Notes under the pieces: model-generated
Databases searched by the model: none
The model's input: the letters and a program-made list of their open reading frames with translations, nothing else
What the model was told of the DNA's origin: nothing
In this document: piece after piece, positions 18,288 to 27,472 of the stretch
Position numbering within the stretch: position 1 is the first letter of the stretch
Layout of the letters: every line of letters starts with the position of its first letter
Source of the DNA: Bradyrhizobium archetypum
GTDB lineage: Bacteria; Pseudomonadota; Alphaproteobacteria; Rhizobiales; Xanthobacteraceae
Direction of reading: 5' to 3'
DNA: 64,000 nucleotides
Assembly (NCBI RefSeq): GCF_013114835.1
Contig: NZ_JAAVLW010000003.1
Location: 558,001-622,000 of the forward strand
Translations under genes and position numbers: made by a program

Positions 18288-20021
18288 TCACCGCGTGAAA
18301 GCGCCCGGCGGGACTTCGGCCGATCGTCCGACATTACCCGGCGGACGCGGCGCGCCCGGAGCAACCGGTCCACGCGGCGGTGCAGCCGTCGGCGGCGCGG
18401 GCGGCCGGGGCGCTGTGCCGAAACCGCCGCCGAAGCCGCCGAAGAAATCACGCAATGACGGCCCGTTGTTTTGCGGCGGACGGATCTGCATCGGCATCGA
18501 CGGCTGTCTCTTCTGTTGCTGCAGCGTTTGCTGCGGCGGCGGCAGCAAAAGCTGTTTTTGCGTGGGCGCTGGCGCCGTTCCGCTCGGTGAGGCGGCTGCA
18601 ACCGGCGTATCGCCCTTGGCCGGCTCGCGGCCGATTTCACGGCGAGGCCACACGTAGTCGTCGGCGCGGCCGGCCGGCGCCGCCAGCGCTTCACCCTTCA
18701 CCAGCGTGCGCGCGGCGAGCGCATCGACGGCGGCCGGACGCGAGCCGGGACCGCCGAGCAACTGATCAGTGCCGACCGAAGAAGCCACCAGCGGCATGAC
18801 CGGTCCGGCCAGCGGACGCGGCGCCGGCTGGCCGGGCGCGACATTGGCCTCCGGCGTTGCCGGCTCGATCGGCACGGCGATCGGTCCGGAGCGCGCGGCC
18901 AAGAGGCGCGTCACCTCGCGCTCGACATAGTGGGCGAGCTTGCGCGCGCCCGGCTTGGTGAAGAAAACGCCGTCGGGGGTGCGGAGCTGGCGGATCTGGC
19001 CTTCGAAGTCGGGACCCTTTTGCAGAAAACGGCCGGCCTCGTCGACAAAGCCATCCCAGATATCGACATAGGTAATGCCGGCCTTGCCCGCGCCGTCGCG
19101 ATACAGCGCATCGAGGAACAGCATGTCCGACGTTCCCTTTTGCCCACGGATCGCCGGCAGTCCGACCCACAGCACCGGCACGCCCTTGGATTTGAGAATG
19201 CCGATCAGCTCTTCGATCTTCTTGGCGTAGAGCTCGACCCAGCGCTCGTCGCGGAATTCGTAAAGTCCGCCGCCCGCTCTCGCGGGCGCAGCGGTTTGCG
19301 GTGTGTCGTTGTCGGCCGCGTCGTCAGGCGATAATTCGGCGTCGACCGGCTTGTCGTCGCGCTTTGCCGTGTCAGCCGAACCTTCCGGCTTCTTGGCATC
19401 CGCAGGCTTGGCGTCCGCAGACTTGGCGTCCGGCCTGCCGCGTGCGTCCTTCTTCTCTTCCTTCTTGTCGGCCTTCTTCTCGGTGACCGCCTCGCGGATG
19501 GCCTGGCGGTCGTTGAGGCCGAGCATGACGACGATCGCGTCGGGCTTTTCGGTGGCGAGGATGCCCTTGGCCGCCGCGGCCCAATCGGCGGGCTCGCCGC
19601 GCGGCTGATACTTGATCAGGCCGGAGACGGTCTTGTGCTTGCGGATCACGCCCATGTCGGGCTGTTCGGCATAGGCGTCTTCCAGACCATAGGCGAGCCA
19701 GTCGGCCATGGCGTCGCCAAGCACCAGCACGTTACGTTCAGCCACCGTGTCGCGCTTGGCGGGCGCGGGCGCGCGGGAGAAATCCTGGCGCGGCGCCTGC
19801 TGCTGGGGTGTTTGCTGGAAGGGTGCAAAGAAATCGCCGCCGAACCAGCCGCCGCCACGTTGTGGCGCTTGCCGCTGCGGCGGGCCGCCGAAGCCGCCGA
19901 AATTGAAAAACTGCGCGGAGGCCGGTCCCCCGATCCCGACCAGGAGCGCGATCGCAACCGCCAGCACCACCAGCGGGCCGGTGTCGGTGAACACGCGCAA
20001 GAAGGACGTTGGCTTTCGCAT
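18288..20021 (-). CDS. DUF459/SGNH-fold exported protein with lost catalytic Ser and His
   Basis: 577 residues from the ATG at 20021. A signal-anchor (LVVLAVAIALLVGIGGPASA) precedes a glycine/glutamine-rich linker and an SGNH-like domain. Block I reads VLGDAMADWLAYGL, with Ala104 where the nucleophilic Ser belongs; block III GLND is intact; block V reads DGVFF, so D350 is kept but the His is Phe353. A Lys/Asp/Ala/Pro low-complexity insert (DAKSADAKPADAKK) splits the domain, and a long Pro-rich tail with FFGGFGGGFG ends it. Probably non-catalytic, acting in the periplasm; the role is unknown. Confidence 0.78.
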   Translation of the reverse strand: MRKPTSFLRVFTDTGPLVVLAVAIALLVGIGGPASAQFFNFGGFGGPPQRQAPQRGGGWFGGDFFAPFQQTPQQQAPRQDFSRAPAPAKRDTVAERNVLVLGDAMADWLAYGLEDAYAEQPDMGVIRKHKTVSGLIKYQPRGEPADWAAAAKGILATEKPDAIVVMLGLNDRQAIREAVTEKKADKKEEKKDARGRPDAKSADAKPADAKKPEGSADTAKRDDKPVDAELSPDDAADNDTPQTAAPARAGGGLYEFRDERWVELYAKKIEELIGILKSKGVPVLWVGLPAIRGQKGTSDMLFLDALYRDGAGKAGITYVDIWDGFVDEAGRFLQKGPDFEGQIRQLRTPDGVFFTKPGARKLAHYVEREVTRLLAARSGPIAVPIEPATPEANVAPGQPAPRPLAGPVMPLVASSVGTDQLLGGPGSRPAAVDALAARTLVKGEALAAPAGRADDYVWPRREIGREPAKGDTPVAAASPSGTAPAPTQKQLLLPPPQQTLQQQKRQPSMPMQIRPPQNNGPSLRDFFGGFGGGFGTAPRPPAPPTAAPPRGPVAPGAPRPPGNVGRSAEVPPGAFTR

Positions 20022-20180
20022 CCGGCTCGGTCGCAAAATGGATCGTGAAGCGTCAAGTATAGTAGCGGAATCGGGCCGCAAGCGGGCAGATTTTCCCCAT
20101 AAACCGGGGTTCCGGGGCGGCCGTCAAGGCTTCAGCCGAATCGTGGTTTTCACGGCAATTTTCGCGGTCGAAAGCCGCGT

Positions 20181-21560
20181 TCAGCGCCCTCTCAGCCGCT
20201 CCAGCACGTCCGCTGAGGCAAATCCGTCCGCCGGCGCCCCGATCGAGGCCTGGAAGCTGCGGAGTGCCTCCCGGGTCTGGCCGCCGAACTGGCCGTCCGG
20301 CGTGCCGCGGTAGAAGCCGCGCTGGGCCAGGAGCTGCTGCAGTTCCAGCCGTTCGGCGCGCGACAGCACCCGTTCCTGCCGCGGCCAGGGCTGCACGAAT
20401 GGCGCGCCGCCGCGCAGCCGGTCGGCAAAATGGCCGATCGCCAGCGCATAGGCCTCGGCCGGGTTATATTTCATGATGACCCGGAAATTCTGCAGCATCA
20501 GAAAGCCGGGCCCCTGCATGCCGGCAGGCGCCAGCAGATAGGCCTTCTCGTTCGTATCAGGGAATGGCTTGCCGTCGGCCCGCTTCAATCCTTGGCCCTG
20601 CCACTGCGCGATTGTCATCGCCTTGGACTTGTCCGCCAGCATGAAATTGAAGCCTTCCGGCAGCACCACCTCGTAGCCCCAGCTCCGGCCGGTCTGCCAG
20701 CCGTCCTTCTTGAGGTTGTTGGCCGTGGAGGCGATCAGGTCGGCGGCGTTGTCGACGACGTCACGGCGGCCGTCGCCATCACCATCGACGGCGTAACGCT
20801 TGAAAGCAGTTGGCATGAATTGCGTCGGCCCGAACGCGCCGGCCCAGGAGCCGCGCATCTGTTCGGGCCGCAAATCGCCGCGGTTGAGGATTTCGAGCGC
20901 CGTGAGGAACTCGTCCTTGAAATAGGCCTGGCGGCGGCCGATGCAGGCCAGCGTCGCCGTCGACTGCACCACGTTGCGGTCGCCGATCTGCGTCGAGTAG
21001 TTGGATTCGATGCCCCAGATCGAGGCGATGATGTAGCGGTCGACGCCGTAGGCTTTCTCCACCGTGTCGAATTGCGGCTTGTATTTCGCGAGGACCTCGC
21101 GCCCCTTGGCGAGGCGGTTGTCGTTCACGAGAATGTCGAGATAGTCCCAGATCGCCTTGGTGAATTCGGGCTGCGAATCCATCAGGTCCATGATACGCAA
21201 ATCAGGCTCGAGCCCGGCGGTGAAGCGCTCGAAATTCTCCTGGCTGATGTTGCGCCGTGCGGCATCAGGCCACATCGAGGCCACGCAGTTCTGAAAATTC
21301 GCCGCCGCCTGCCGGATCGCGCTTGCGGTCATCAGCGGATGACCGGAGGCGCCGTCCTCGCCGCTCCAGGGTGGCGCACCGTTTGTGCCGGGCGCGGTCT
21401 GCGGCGTGGGACTGGCCTTGGGACCTGAGAAGATGTTGTCCAAAAAGTTGGAAATCCCGTCACCACCGGCCGATTGGGCATGGGACGGGCTGACCAGCGC
21501 TGCCTCAAAGGAACACAACAGCGTGGCGGCGATTAAGATCGCACCGGTTCGATTGCCCAT
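20181..21560 (-). CDS. Lytic murein transglycosylase, MltB type
   Basis: 459 residues from the ATG at 21560, chosen because it begins a signal peptide (MGNRTGAILIAATLL, cleavage near SHAQS); upstream in-frame ATGs exist. The SLT domain carries the catalytic Glu in SIWGIESNYS and the substrate-groove segment GSWAGAFGPTQFMPTAFKRY. The last 60 residues form a peptidoglycan-binding domain (LLAQRGFYRGTPDGQFGGQT). It cleaves peptidoglycan glycan strands in the periplasm. Divergent from galU. Confidence 0.92.
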   Translation of the reverse strand: MGNRTGAILIAATLLCSFEAALVSPSHAQSAGGDGISNFLDNIFSGPKASPTPQTAPGTNGAPPWSGEDGASGHPLMTASAIRQAAANFQNCVASMWPDAARRNISQENFERFTAGLEPDLRIMDLMDSQPEFTKAIWDYLDILVNDNRLAKGREVLAKYKPQFDTVEKAYGVDRYIIASIWGIESNYSTQIGDRNVVQSTATLACIGRRQAYFKDEFLTALEILNRGDLRPEQMRGSWAGAFGPTQFMPTAFKRYAVDGDGDGRRDVVDNAADLIASTANNLKKDGWQTGRSWGYEVVLPEGFNFMLADKSKAMTIAQWQGQGLKRADGKPFPDTNEKAYLLAPAGMQGPGFLMLQNFRVIMKYNPAEAYALAIGHFADRLRGGAPFVQPWPRQERVLSRAERLELQQLLAQRGFYRGTPDGQFGGQTREALRSFQASIGAPADGFASADVLERLRGR

Positions 21561-21800
21561 CGTTCGTTCCATCAGACCCATGCCGTACCCGTCCGTCGCA
21601 ACCAGCCCCCGTGCCAGAAGGCCCTGCCACGGTTTCCAATAGCTTAACAGAGGGCATTTTGTTGTCGCGCCGCCCGCGCGCAAGGGCAGATGCAACGGGA
21701 GGCGGGCGGTCACCATACATCCGCCTTTGTTCAGGGCTGCAAACCGGCTATCAACGTGCATTCAAAGCACTTTCCTCATTTTCAAGGCGCCCGACATCCC

Positions 21801-22679
21801 ATGAAAATCCGTAAAGCCGTTTTCCCGGTAGCCGGTCTCGGCACCCGTGTCCTGCCAGCCACCAAGGCCATGCCGAAGGAAATGCTGACCATCGTTGACA
21901 AGCCGCTGATCCAGTATGTGGTGGATGAGGCCAAGGAAGCCGGCATCGAGCACTTCGTCTTCGTCACCGGGCGCAACAAGGGCGTGATCGAGGATCATTT
22001 CGACCGGATGTTCGAACTCGACACCACGCTGGCCGAGCGCGGCAAAAAGGCCGAGCAGGAGATCCTGGCGCGCGACCAGCCGGAAGCCGGTGCCATGAGC
22101 TTCACCAGACAGCAGGCGCCGCTTGGCCTGGGACACGCCGTCTGGTGCGCGCGCGACATCGTCGGCGACGAGCCGTTCGCAGTGGTATTGCCGGATGAGC
22201 TGGTGCTGAACACGCCCGGCTGCCTGAAGCAGATGATCGAGGCTGCGGCACAACTCGGGCCCAAATCCAATCTGCTCGCGGTGGAGGCGGTGCCCGACGA
22301 TCTCACCCACCAATATGGCATTTGCGGTGTCGGCAAGCGCCTGGCCGACAACATGTTCGAGGTTGACGGCATGGTGGAGAAGCCGCCGAAAGGGACTGCG
22401 CCGTCAAACCTTTCGATCACCGGGCGCTACATTCTGCAGCCGGAAATCTTTGCTATCCTCAAGACCCAGGAGCGCGGCGCGGGCAACGAGATCCAGCTCA
22501 CCGATGCGATGAAAGCCCTCGCCAAGACGCAGAAGTTCTATGGTGTCGAGTTCGAGGGCGAGCGGCACGATTGCGGTTCGAAATCCGGCTTCCTGCGCGC
22601 CAACCTCGCCTACGGCATGGCGCGCGCAGAGCTGCGCGACGGCCTGCGCGCGGAGATGAAGAATTATCTCGAGAAGTGA
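21801..22679 (+). CDS. galU: UTP-glucose-1-phosphate uridylyltransferase
   Basis: 292 residues. The nucleotidyltransferase signature FPVAGLGTRVLPATKAMPKEM lies at residues 7-27, with the further conserved VLPDELV, FEVDGMVEKP and YGVEFEGERHDCGSK segments. It makes UDP-glucose for exopolysaccharide, lipopolysaccharide and glucan synthesis. Length matches bacterial GalU. The gene is followed by a family C repeat and a converging diguanylate cyclase gene. Confidence 0.94.
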   Translation: MKIRKAVFPVAGLGTRVLPATKAMPKEMLTIVDKPLIQYVVDEAKEAGIEHFVFVTGRNKGVIEDHFDRMFELDTTLAERGKKAEQEILARDQPEAGAMSFTRQQAPLGLGHAVWCARDIVGDEPFAVVLPDELVLNTPGCLKQMIEAAAQLGPKSNLLAVEAVPDDLTHQYGICGVGKRLADNMFEVDGMVEKPPKGTAPSNLSITGRYILQPEIFAILKTQERGAGNEIQLTDAMKALAKTQKFYGVEFEGERHDCGSKSGFLRANLAYGMARAELRDGLRAEMKNYLEK

Positions 22680-22709
22680 CGAGAGGGGCGCATTCCGCGT
22701 TCCTGCGCT

Positions 22710-22814
22710 GTCATCATCCGCGAAAAGCGAAAGCGGATGATCCAGTACTCCGCGGCGTTGGTGATCGATCCGAAGTGCCGCGGCGTACTGGATGCCCGCC
22801 TTCGCGGGCATGAC
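22710..22814. repeat. Palindromic intergenic repeat, family C
   Basis: Bounded by GTCATCATCCGCG and CGCGGGCATGAC, with internal hairpin halves around GATGATCCAGTACTCCGCGG and CCGCGGCGTACTGGATGCCC. Related copies lie at 44527-44626 and 56146-56278. It separates the convergent galU and diguanylate cyclase genes. Confidence 0.75.
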
Positions 22815-22825
22815 GATACTGTGTG

Positions 22826-24364
22826 CTAGGCCACCAGCGCGAGCTGCGGAACTGCGGCGACCACCGACTGGTTGCGGCCGTTGGCCTTGGCCGCGTAGAG
22901 CGCCCTGTCGGCCGCTTCGACCAGATAGGCCCAATCGATCGCCGCCGTGGGCGTCATGCTCGCCACGCCGACGCTGACGGTCGTGACGTTGGGATCTTCC
23001 GACCATTGCTCGACCTTCAGGCGGATGGTCTCGGCGACCGCGAACGCTTCCACCGCCGAAAGACCCGGCAAAAGCACCGCGAATTCCTCGCCGCCGTATC
23101 GCGCCGGACAATCGCCCGCCCGCCGCACCGAGTCGGAAATGCAGATCGCAATGCCGACCAGCACCTGGTCGCCGGCCTGGTGGCCGTAGGTGTCGTTGTA
23201 GGCCTTGAAATAGTCCGCATCGATCATCAAAACCGCGACAGGGGTTTGGTTGCGCGCCGCGCGCCGCCATTCCGCGTCGATCTCGATATCGAATTTGCGC
23301 CGGTTTTTCAGGCCGGTGAGCGCATCGGTCGTTGCCAGCTCTTCCAGCCTGTCCTCGGCTTCCGCGCGGCGGCCGATCTCGCGCGCGAGGAACAGCGTGG
23401 TGCCGACCACGACGATGATCAGCACCAACATGATCGCCCCGATGCGGATCACTTCCCGGTGCCAAAGACTGAGGATGCTCGCCAACGGCTTTCCGACCAC
23501 GACAAAGAACAGGCTCGTTTGAGCGCTTCGAACGTAAAGTCGCGGTGTCGGGTCTACCGGTCCGACGCCGGCGTAGGCTCCGCCTTCCTTCAGATTGGTC
23601 GGGTTCCAGTTTTTCCGCTCCGCCAAGTTCCTGCCGATGACGTCGAGGTCGAACGGCGTCCGCATGATGATCGTGCGGTCGCGGCGCAGCACGGTGATCG
23701 TATCGCCGGGGTTGAGGGTCAGGCGGCCGAACAGTTCATGGAAATAGCTGAAACGGATTGAGCCTACCACAACGCCAAGGAAGCCGCCGTCGGAATCATT
23801 GATGCGCCGGCTCAATACGACCGAATAGGCGCTGCGGCGTAGCATCGGGCGGCTCATGTAGAGGCCAACGTTGGGATTAGCGCGATGAACCTGGAAATAC
23901 TCCTCGTCGCTGCGGTCCTCCGGCGCCGGGTCGAGGCTTGCCGCATCATGCGTCAGCTTGCCGTCTGCATCGAACACCTGGATCACGCCGAAATGTCTGG
24001 CGGTGGCGGCATGATCGAACAGGATCAGGTGCTGGATCTCCTTGCTGACGTCCTTGATCTCGGGCATCACCAGATTGCTGGCGACGGCGCGCAGCGACAG
24101 GTCGTAGAGCTCGATATTCCGGGCGATATCGGCATCGATGCCGGCTGCGAGATTTTCCAGGGTCTGGCGCGCGAGCTCTTCCTCGCCGCGGCGCATGTCG
24201 AGCATCACGCTGGTGCAAATCGCGGAGAAACCGATGACGGTTGCGATCGACGAGGCGATCAACAGTTTCGCCGACAGGCGCCAGGGCCGGTGGCCGGAGT
24301 CCTTCCTGAACCAACCCTTTCCGGCCAAGTCTCGTCTGTCGCTTTGCCGTCCGAATAGCATCAT
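22826..24364 (-). CDS. Diguanylate cyclase with N-terminal extracytoplasmic Cache-like sensor
   Basis: 512 residues. A first membrane helix (LLIASSIATVIGFSAICTSV) and a second (IGAIMLVLIIVVVGTTLFL) flank a periplasmic region of about 250 residues that looks like a double Cache sensor. The C-terminal GGDEF domain is intact (RYGGEEFAVLLPG), with the metal Asp in IDADYFKAYND and an inhibitory I-site RxxD (RAGD) five residues before the motif. It should make c-di-GMP in response to an external signal. The 129 bases upstream separate it from a divergently read small gene. Confidence 0.92.
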   Translation of the reverse strand: MMLFGRQSDRRDLAGKGWFRKDSGHRPWRLSAKLLIASSIATVIGFSAICTSVMLDMRRGEEELARQTLENLAAGIDADIARNIELYDLSLRAVASNLVMPEIKDVSKEIQHLILFDHAATARHFGVIQVFDADGKLTHDAASLDPAPEDRSDEEYFQVHRANPNVGLYMSRPMLRRSAYSVVLSRRINDSDGGFLGVVVGSIRFSYFHELFGRLTLNPGDTITVLRRDRTIIMRTPFDLDVIGRNLAERKNWNPTNLKEGGAYAGVGPVDPTPRLYVRSAQTSLFFVVVGKPLASILSLWHREVIRIGAIMLVLIIVVVGTTLFLAREIGRRAEAEDRLEELATTDALTGLKNRRKFDIEIDAEWRRAARNQTPVAVLMIDADYFKAYNDTYGHQAGDQVLVGIAICISDSVRRAGDCPARYGGEEFAVLLPGLSAVEAFAVAETIRLKVEQWSEDPNVTTVSVGVASMTPTAAIDWAYLVEAADRALYAAKANGRNQSVVAAVPQLALVA

Positions 24365-24493
24365 CCACTCCAGGCCATCCGGTATGTGCCGGATAAATTG
24401 TTGCGGCCTTAAGCAGCGACGGCGATATGATAAAGAGTTAACGCCCGGTTGCCGGCGCCGACGGTTTTATGCAAACCACCCTTGAGGACACAC

Positions 24494-24751
24494 GTGAACG
24501 TTTACGATCCGTTGCGAGACTATCTGAAGGCGCAGACGCGCTCCGAAGTCGTGCTGAGCTTCGAACAGATCGAGGAAATCATCGACGCCGCGCTGCCGCG
24601 CGCCGCCCAGCGCGCCTCCTGGTGGGACAGCCTGCGCAGCCCGCAGGAGAAGATGCCGCAGCGCGAGGCTTGTCTTAAGGCGGGCTACATCGCTACTCGC
24701 CAGGCGGATGGGAAAAGTGTGAAGTTCAAGCGGATGCCGGCGAGGCGGTGA
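24494..24751 (+). CDS. DUF7662-like small protein
   Basis: 85 residues from a GTG after TTGAGGAC. The layout YDPLRDYLKAQ, SFEQIEEIIDAALPRAA and a WW pair, ending in a basic KFKRMPARR tail, resembles the small DUF7662 proteins (probably nucleic-acid or protein interaction modules). No neighbour suggests a job. An ATG upstream at 24449 would add 15 residues without conservation. Confidence 0.65.
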   Translation: MNVYDPLRDYLKAQTRSEVVLSFEQIEEIIDAALPRAAQRASWWDSLRSPQEKMPQREACLKAGYIATRQADGKSVKFKRMPARR

Positions 24752-24997
24752 GGGTGTGCCGGTTCGTCCGTCATCACCGGCGCATGCAGCGCCGCATGTC
24801 CGCTATGAAATACGCTGGGCGAGTCTCCTGTTGGCGTCACTTCCTAGGCGCCGGCCCTACCGTCGCCTCAATTTGGGAAGCAACTCAAAAGACAAGAGCA
24901 AAAAATCGATCGTGGGAGGATGGCGCCGATGAGTCGGACGACATGGTCGTTTGGGCGTCCCACGCCTGTGAATCTTGGGCGGTCGCGGCGATAGCCG

Positions 24998-25501
24998 ATG
25001 ACTGCCATAGCGACATCGAGTCTTGATGGGGCTCTTGATCGGGCAGGGTGGATTGCGCTGTCCGGCAAATCCCGACTTCTAGCGCTCGGACTGCTTACTG
25101 GACTTGGGCTGACGCCCGGCTTCGCTGCTGCAGGCGACGAATTGCAGGTGACGAGCGCCCGCGTACCTGCATCCGACGAGATTGGTATCGATCTCCCGCT
25201 GGTGATGACAATCAGAAACGATGCGGCCGAAGCCGACGCGATACTGCGCGTCCGCTGTCCGTTTGCGAATTTCTCCGTGAGACACACCGTCGATCGCGGC
25301 GAAGGGGCGCCCGCCATGCGCGAGGTCAAGTCGATTCCGGTTCCAGGAAGCAAGACAATCGAACTCACTCGGGACGGATATCACGTCATGCTGCTGCAGA
25401 CGCGGCAGAAGCTCGTCGATGGCGAGAAGTTCACATGCGCCGTCGTTTTCCAGAAAGCCGGAACCAAAGAAACGGAGGTGCAGATTTCACGAACGCCTTG
25501 A
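24998..25501 (+). CDS. PCuAC-type periplasmic copper chaperone
   Basis: 167 residues with a long polar N-terminus, a hydrophobic export segment (LLALGLLTGLGLTPGFAAA) and one PCuAC domain. The copper motif H-x10-M-x21-H-x-M is matched exactly by His96, Met107, His129 and Met131. PCuAC proteins deliver Cu(I), classically to the CuA centre of cytochrome oxidase. Two additional cysteines (RVRCP and FTCAV) are not part of the canonical site. It precedes the PQQ dehydrogenase by 122 bases on the same strand. Confidence 0.87.
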   Translation: MTAIATSSLDGALDRAGWIALSGKSRLLALGLLTGLGLTPGFAAAGDELQVTSARVPASDEIGIDLPLVMTIRNDAAEADAILRVRCPFANFSVRHTVDRGEGAPAMREVKSIPVPGSKTIELTRDGYHVMLLQTRQKLVDGEKFTCAVVFQKAGTKETEVQISRTP

Positions 25502-25623
25502 TCGCGAAAGCGGACTGGTGAAGCCCGCTGAATAGGGCCGTCAGCGACGCGCCCGGATATGCCGGACGCTCAATCCAACATGAACTGCCGACAAGAACTT
25601 TGGCAACAAGGAGGGCATTACTC

Positions 25624-27411
25624 ATGCAGCGATCTTCAGGTCACACAAGAATGTTGATGCGAGGCTGTCTGCTTGCCGCGGCAACTGCTGCCGCAAGCGC
25701 GATGGGCGCACTGCCCGTCTCCGCCGCGGACATAGTGAGTCAGGAGCGGCTGCTCAACGTCGACAAGGAACCGGGCAACTGGCTTCATCATCATCAGAAT
25801 TACTCCGCCCACCGGTTCTCCACTCTGAAGGAGATCAACCGAGATAACGTGAAGAACCTGAAGGTCGCCTGGACTATGCACCTCGGCGGCATCGAAGGCG
25901 GCGGCATCTGGAGCCATGGCGGGCTGGAAGGCACTCCGATTGCAGAGAATGGTTTCCTCTACGTCACCGATGGATGGGGTTCGGTCTACAAGATCGATGC
26001 GCATGGCGGCCGCGGGGTGCTGGTCTGGAAGATGGATCCCAAGACGGACCGCGACTGGGCTGGCGCCGTGGCATGCTGTGGCGTCGATAACCGCGGCGTC
26101 GCGCTGTGGGGTGATCTCGTCATTTCGCATACGCTTGATGGCCGGCTGATCGCGACCAACAAGGAAACCGGCCAGGTTGCCTGGCAGCGCACTGTCGCCG
26201 ATCCGGACAAGGGCGAGGTGCTCACCGGCGCGCCATTGATCGTCAAGAACATGGCGATTACGGGTGTCGCCGGCGCGGAGTACGGCATCCGAGGCTGGAT
26301 CGCCGCCACCGATCTCACGACCCAGAAGGAGGTCTGGCGCACCTATACAATCCCGGGCAAGGGCGAACCCGGCAGCGAAACCTGGAAAGACAGTAACAAC
26401 TCGGCGGCCGCCGGCGGCGGTTCGACCTGGGTGACAGGTACCTACGATCCCGCAACCGACACCATCATCTGGGGCATCGGAAACCCAGGACCGGACTGGG
26501 ATAACGCCTATCGGCCAGGCGACAACCTTTACACCGACAGTTCGCTGGCCCTTGACGCCACGACCGGCAAGATCAAGTGGCACTATCAGCACACGCCAAA
26601 CGACCCCTACGACTATGACAGCGTGGCGGAAAACGTGCTGGTCGATATCCCCGGGCCGAATGGTCCGCGGAAGCTCGCGCTCGAAGCGGATCGCAACGGC
26701 TTCGCCTATGCGATCGATCGCACCAACGGCAAGTTTGTCTGGGGCCTTCCTTTCGTCAAGAAGGTCACATGGACCAAGGGGCTCGACGCAGAGACCGGCA
26801 AGCCGATCGAGTACGATCCCAACAAGGCCGTGCAAGCCTATATCGCGTCGGTGACGCCAAGCCGCACCAACTTGGAAACCGACATCTGCCCCGGCAACAT
26901 GGGCGGCAAGAACTGGCCGCCGACGGCTTACAATCCGGACCTGAAGCTCTGGTACATTCCGGTGATCGAGAGCTGCAATCGCATCAAGGTTGAGGTGATG
27001 ACGCCGGACAAACTGAAACCGCGCGAGTTCTGGACCGGCGGTGGCCCGAGCCAGCCATTCAGGATCACCGGCAGCGTGACGGCGATCGATGTGACTACCG
27101 GCAAGATCGCCGGAAAAATGGAAACGCCGTTCCCCAATTTGGGTGGCATCCTTGCAACTCCCGACCTCGTCTTCACCGGCCAGCCATCCGGCGAAGTGAT
27201 GGCGCTTGACGCCAAGTCATTGCAGAAGCTCTGGGAGTTCAACACCGGCGGTGGCGTTAACGCACCGCCGATGACCTTTACGGTCGATGGCAAACAGTAC
27301 ATCGCCATCCTGGTCGGCCTGGGCGGCGCCTGGGACAAGTGGTTCATCGACTCGACGCCCGAACTGAAGAAGATACAGCCGGGATCGATGCTCTACGTAT
27401 TCGCACTCTGA
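25624..27411 (+). CDS. PQQ-dependent alcohol dehydrogenase, predicted lanthanide type
   Basis: 595 residues from the ATG at 25624, which follows AAGGAGGG; the upstream in-frame ATG at 25600 was rejected. A signal peptide ends near VSAAD (residue 35). The quinoprotein beta-propeller shows the vicinal disulfide Cys151-Cys152 (ACCGVDNRG), RPGDNLYTDSSLALDATTG, and catalytic Asp330 in a D-Y-D triplet. The second Asp (332) is the residue that in XoxF and PedH coordinates lanthanide, where calcium enzymes have Ala or Ser. Substrate alcohol is not predictable. The cytochrome c gene 61 bases downstream is its likely electron acceptor. Confidence 0.9.
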   Translation: MQRSSGHTRMLMRGCLLAAATAAASAMGALPVSAADIVSQERLLNVDKEPGNWLHHHQNYSAHRFSTLKEINRDNVKNLKVAWTMHLGGIEGGGIWSHGGLEGTPIAENGFLYVTDGWGSVYKIDAHGGRGVLVWKMDPKTDRDWAGAVACCGVDNRGVALWGDLVISHTLDGRLIATNKETGQVAWQRTVADPDKGEVLTGAPLIVKNMAITGVAGAEYGIRGWIAATDLTTQKEVWRTYTIPGKGEPGSETWKDSNNSAAAGGGSTWVTGTYDPATDTIIWGIGNPGPDWDNAYRPGDNLYTDSSLALDATTGKIKWHYQHTPNDPYDYDSVAENVLVDIPGPNGPRKLALEADRNGFAYAIDRTNGKFVWGLPFVKKVTWTKGLDAETGKPIEYDPNKAVQAYIASVTPSRTNLETDICPGNMGGKNWPPTAYNPDLKLWYIPVIESCNRIKVEVMTPDKLKPREFWTGGGPSQPFRITGSVTAIDVTTGKIAGKMETPFPNLGGILATPDLVFTGQPSGEVMALDAKSLQKLWEFNTGGGVNAPPMTFTVDGKQYIAILVGLGGAWDKWFIDSTPELKKIQPGSMLYVFAL

Positions 27412-27422
27412 CATCCTCGAAA

Positions 27423-27452
27423 CCGGAGGGGCCGTCAATGCGGACCCTCCGG
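27423..27452 (+). terminator. Strong hairpin between the dehydrogenase and cytochrome c genes
   Basis: CCGGAGGG and CCCTCCGG form a perfect 8-bp stem with a 14-base loop, followed by CTTCTTCG rather than a clean T run. It may attenuate transcription or stabilise the upstream message so that the dehydrogenase is made in excess over the cytochrome. Confidence 0.4.
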
Positions 27453-27472
27453 CTTCTTCGACAAGAGCCGCA

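Noticed and set aside
24748..25026. 92-codon frame between the DUF7662-like and copper chaperone genes
   Set aside because: Composition is unlike a real protein and it overlaps the chaperone start.
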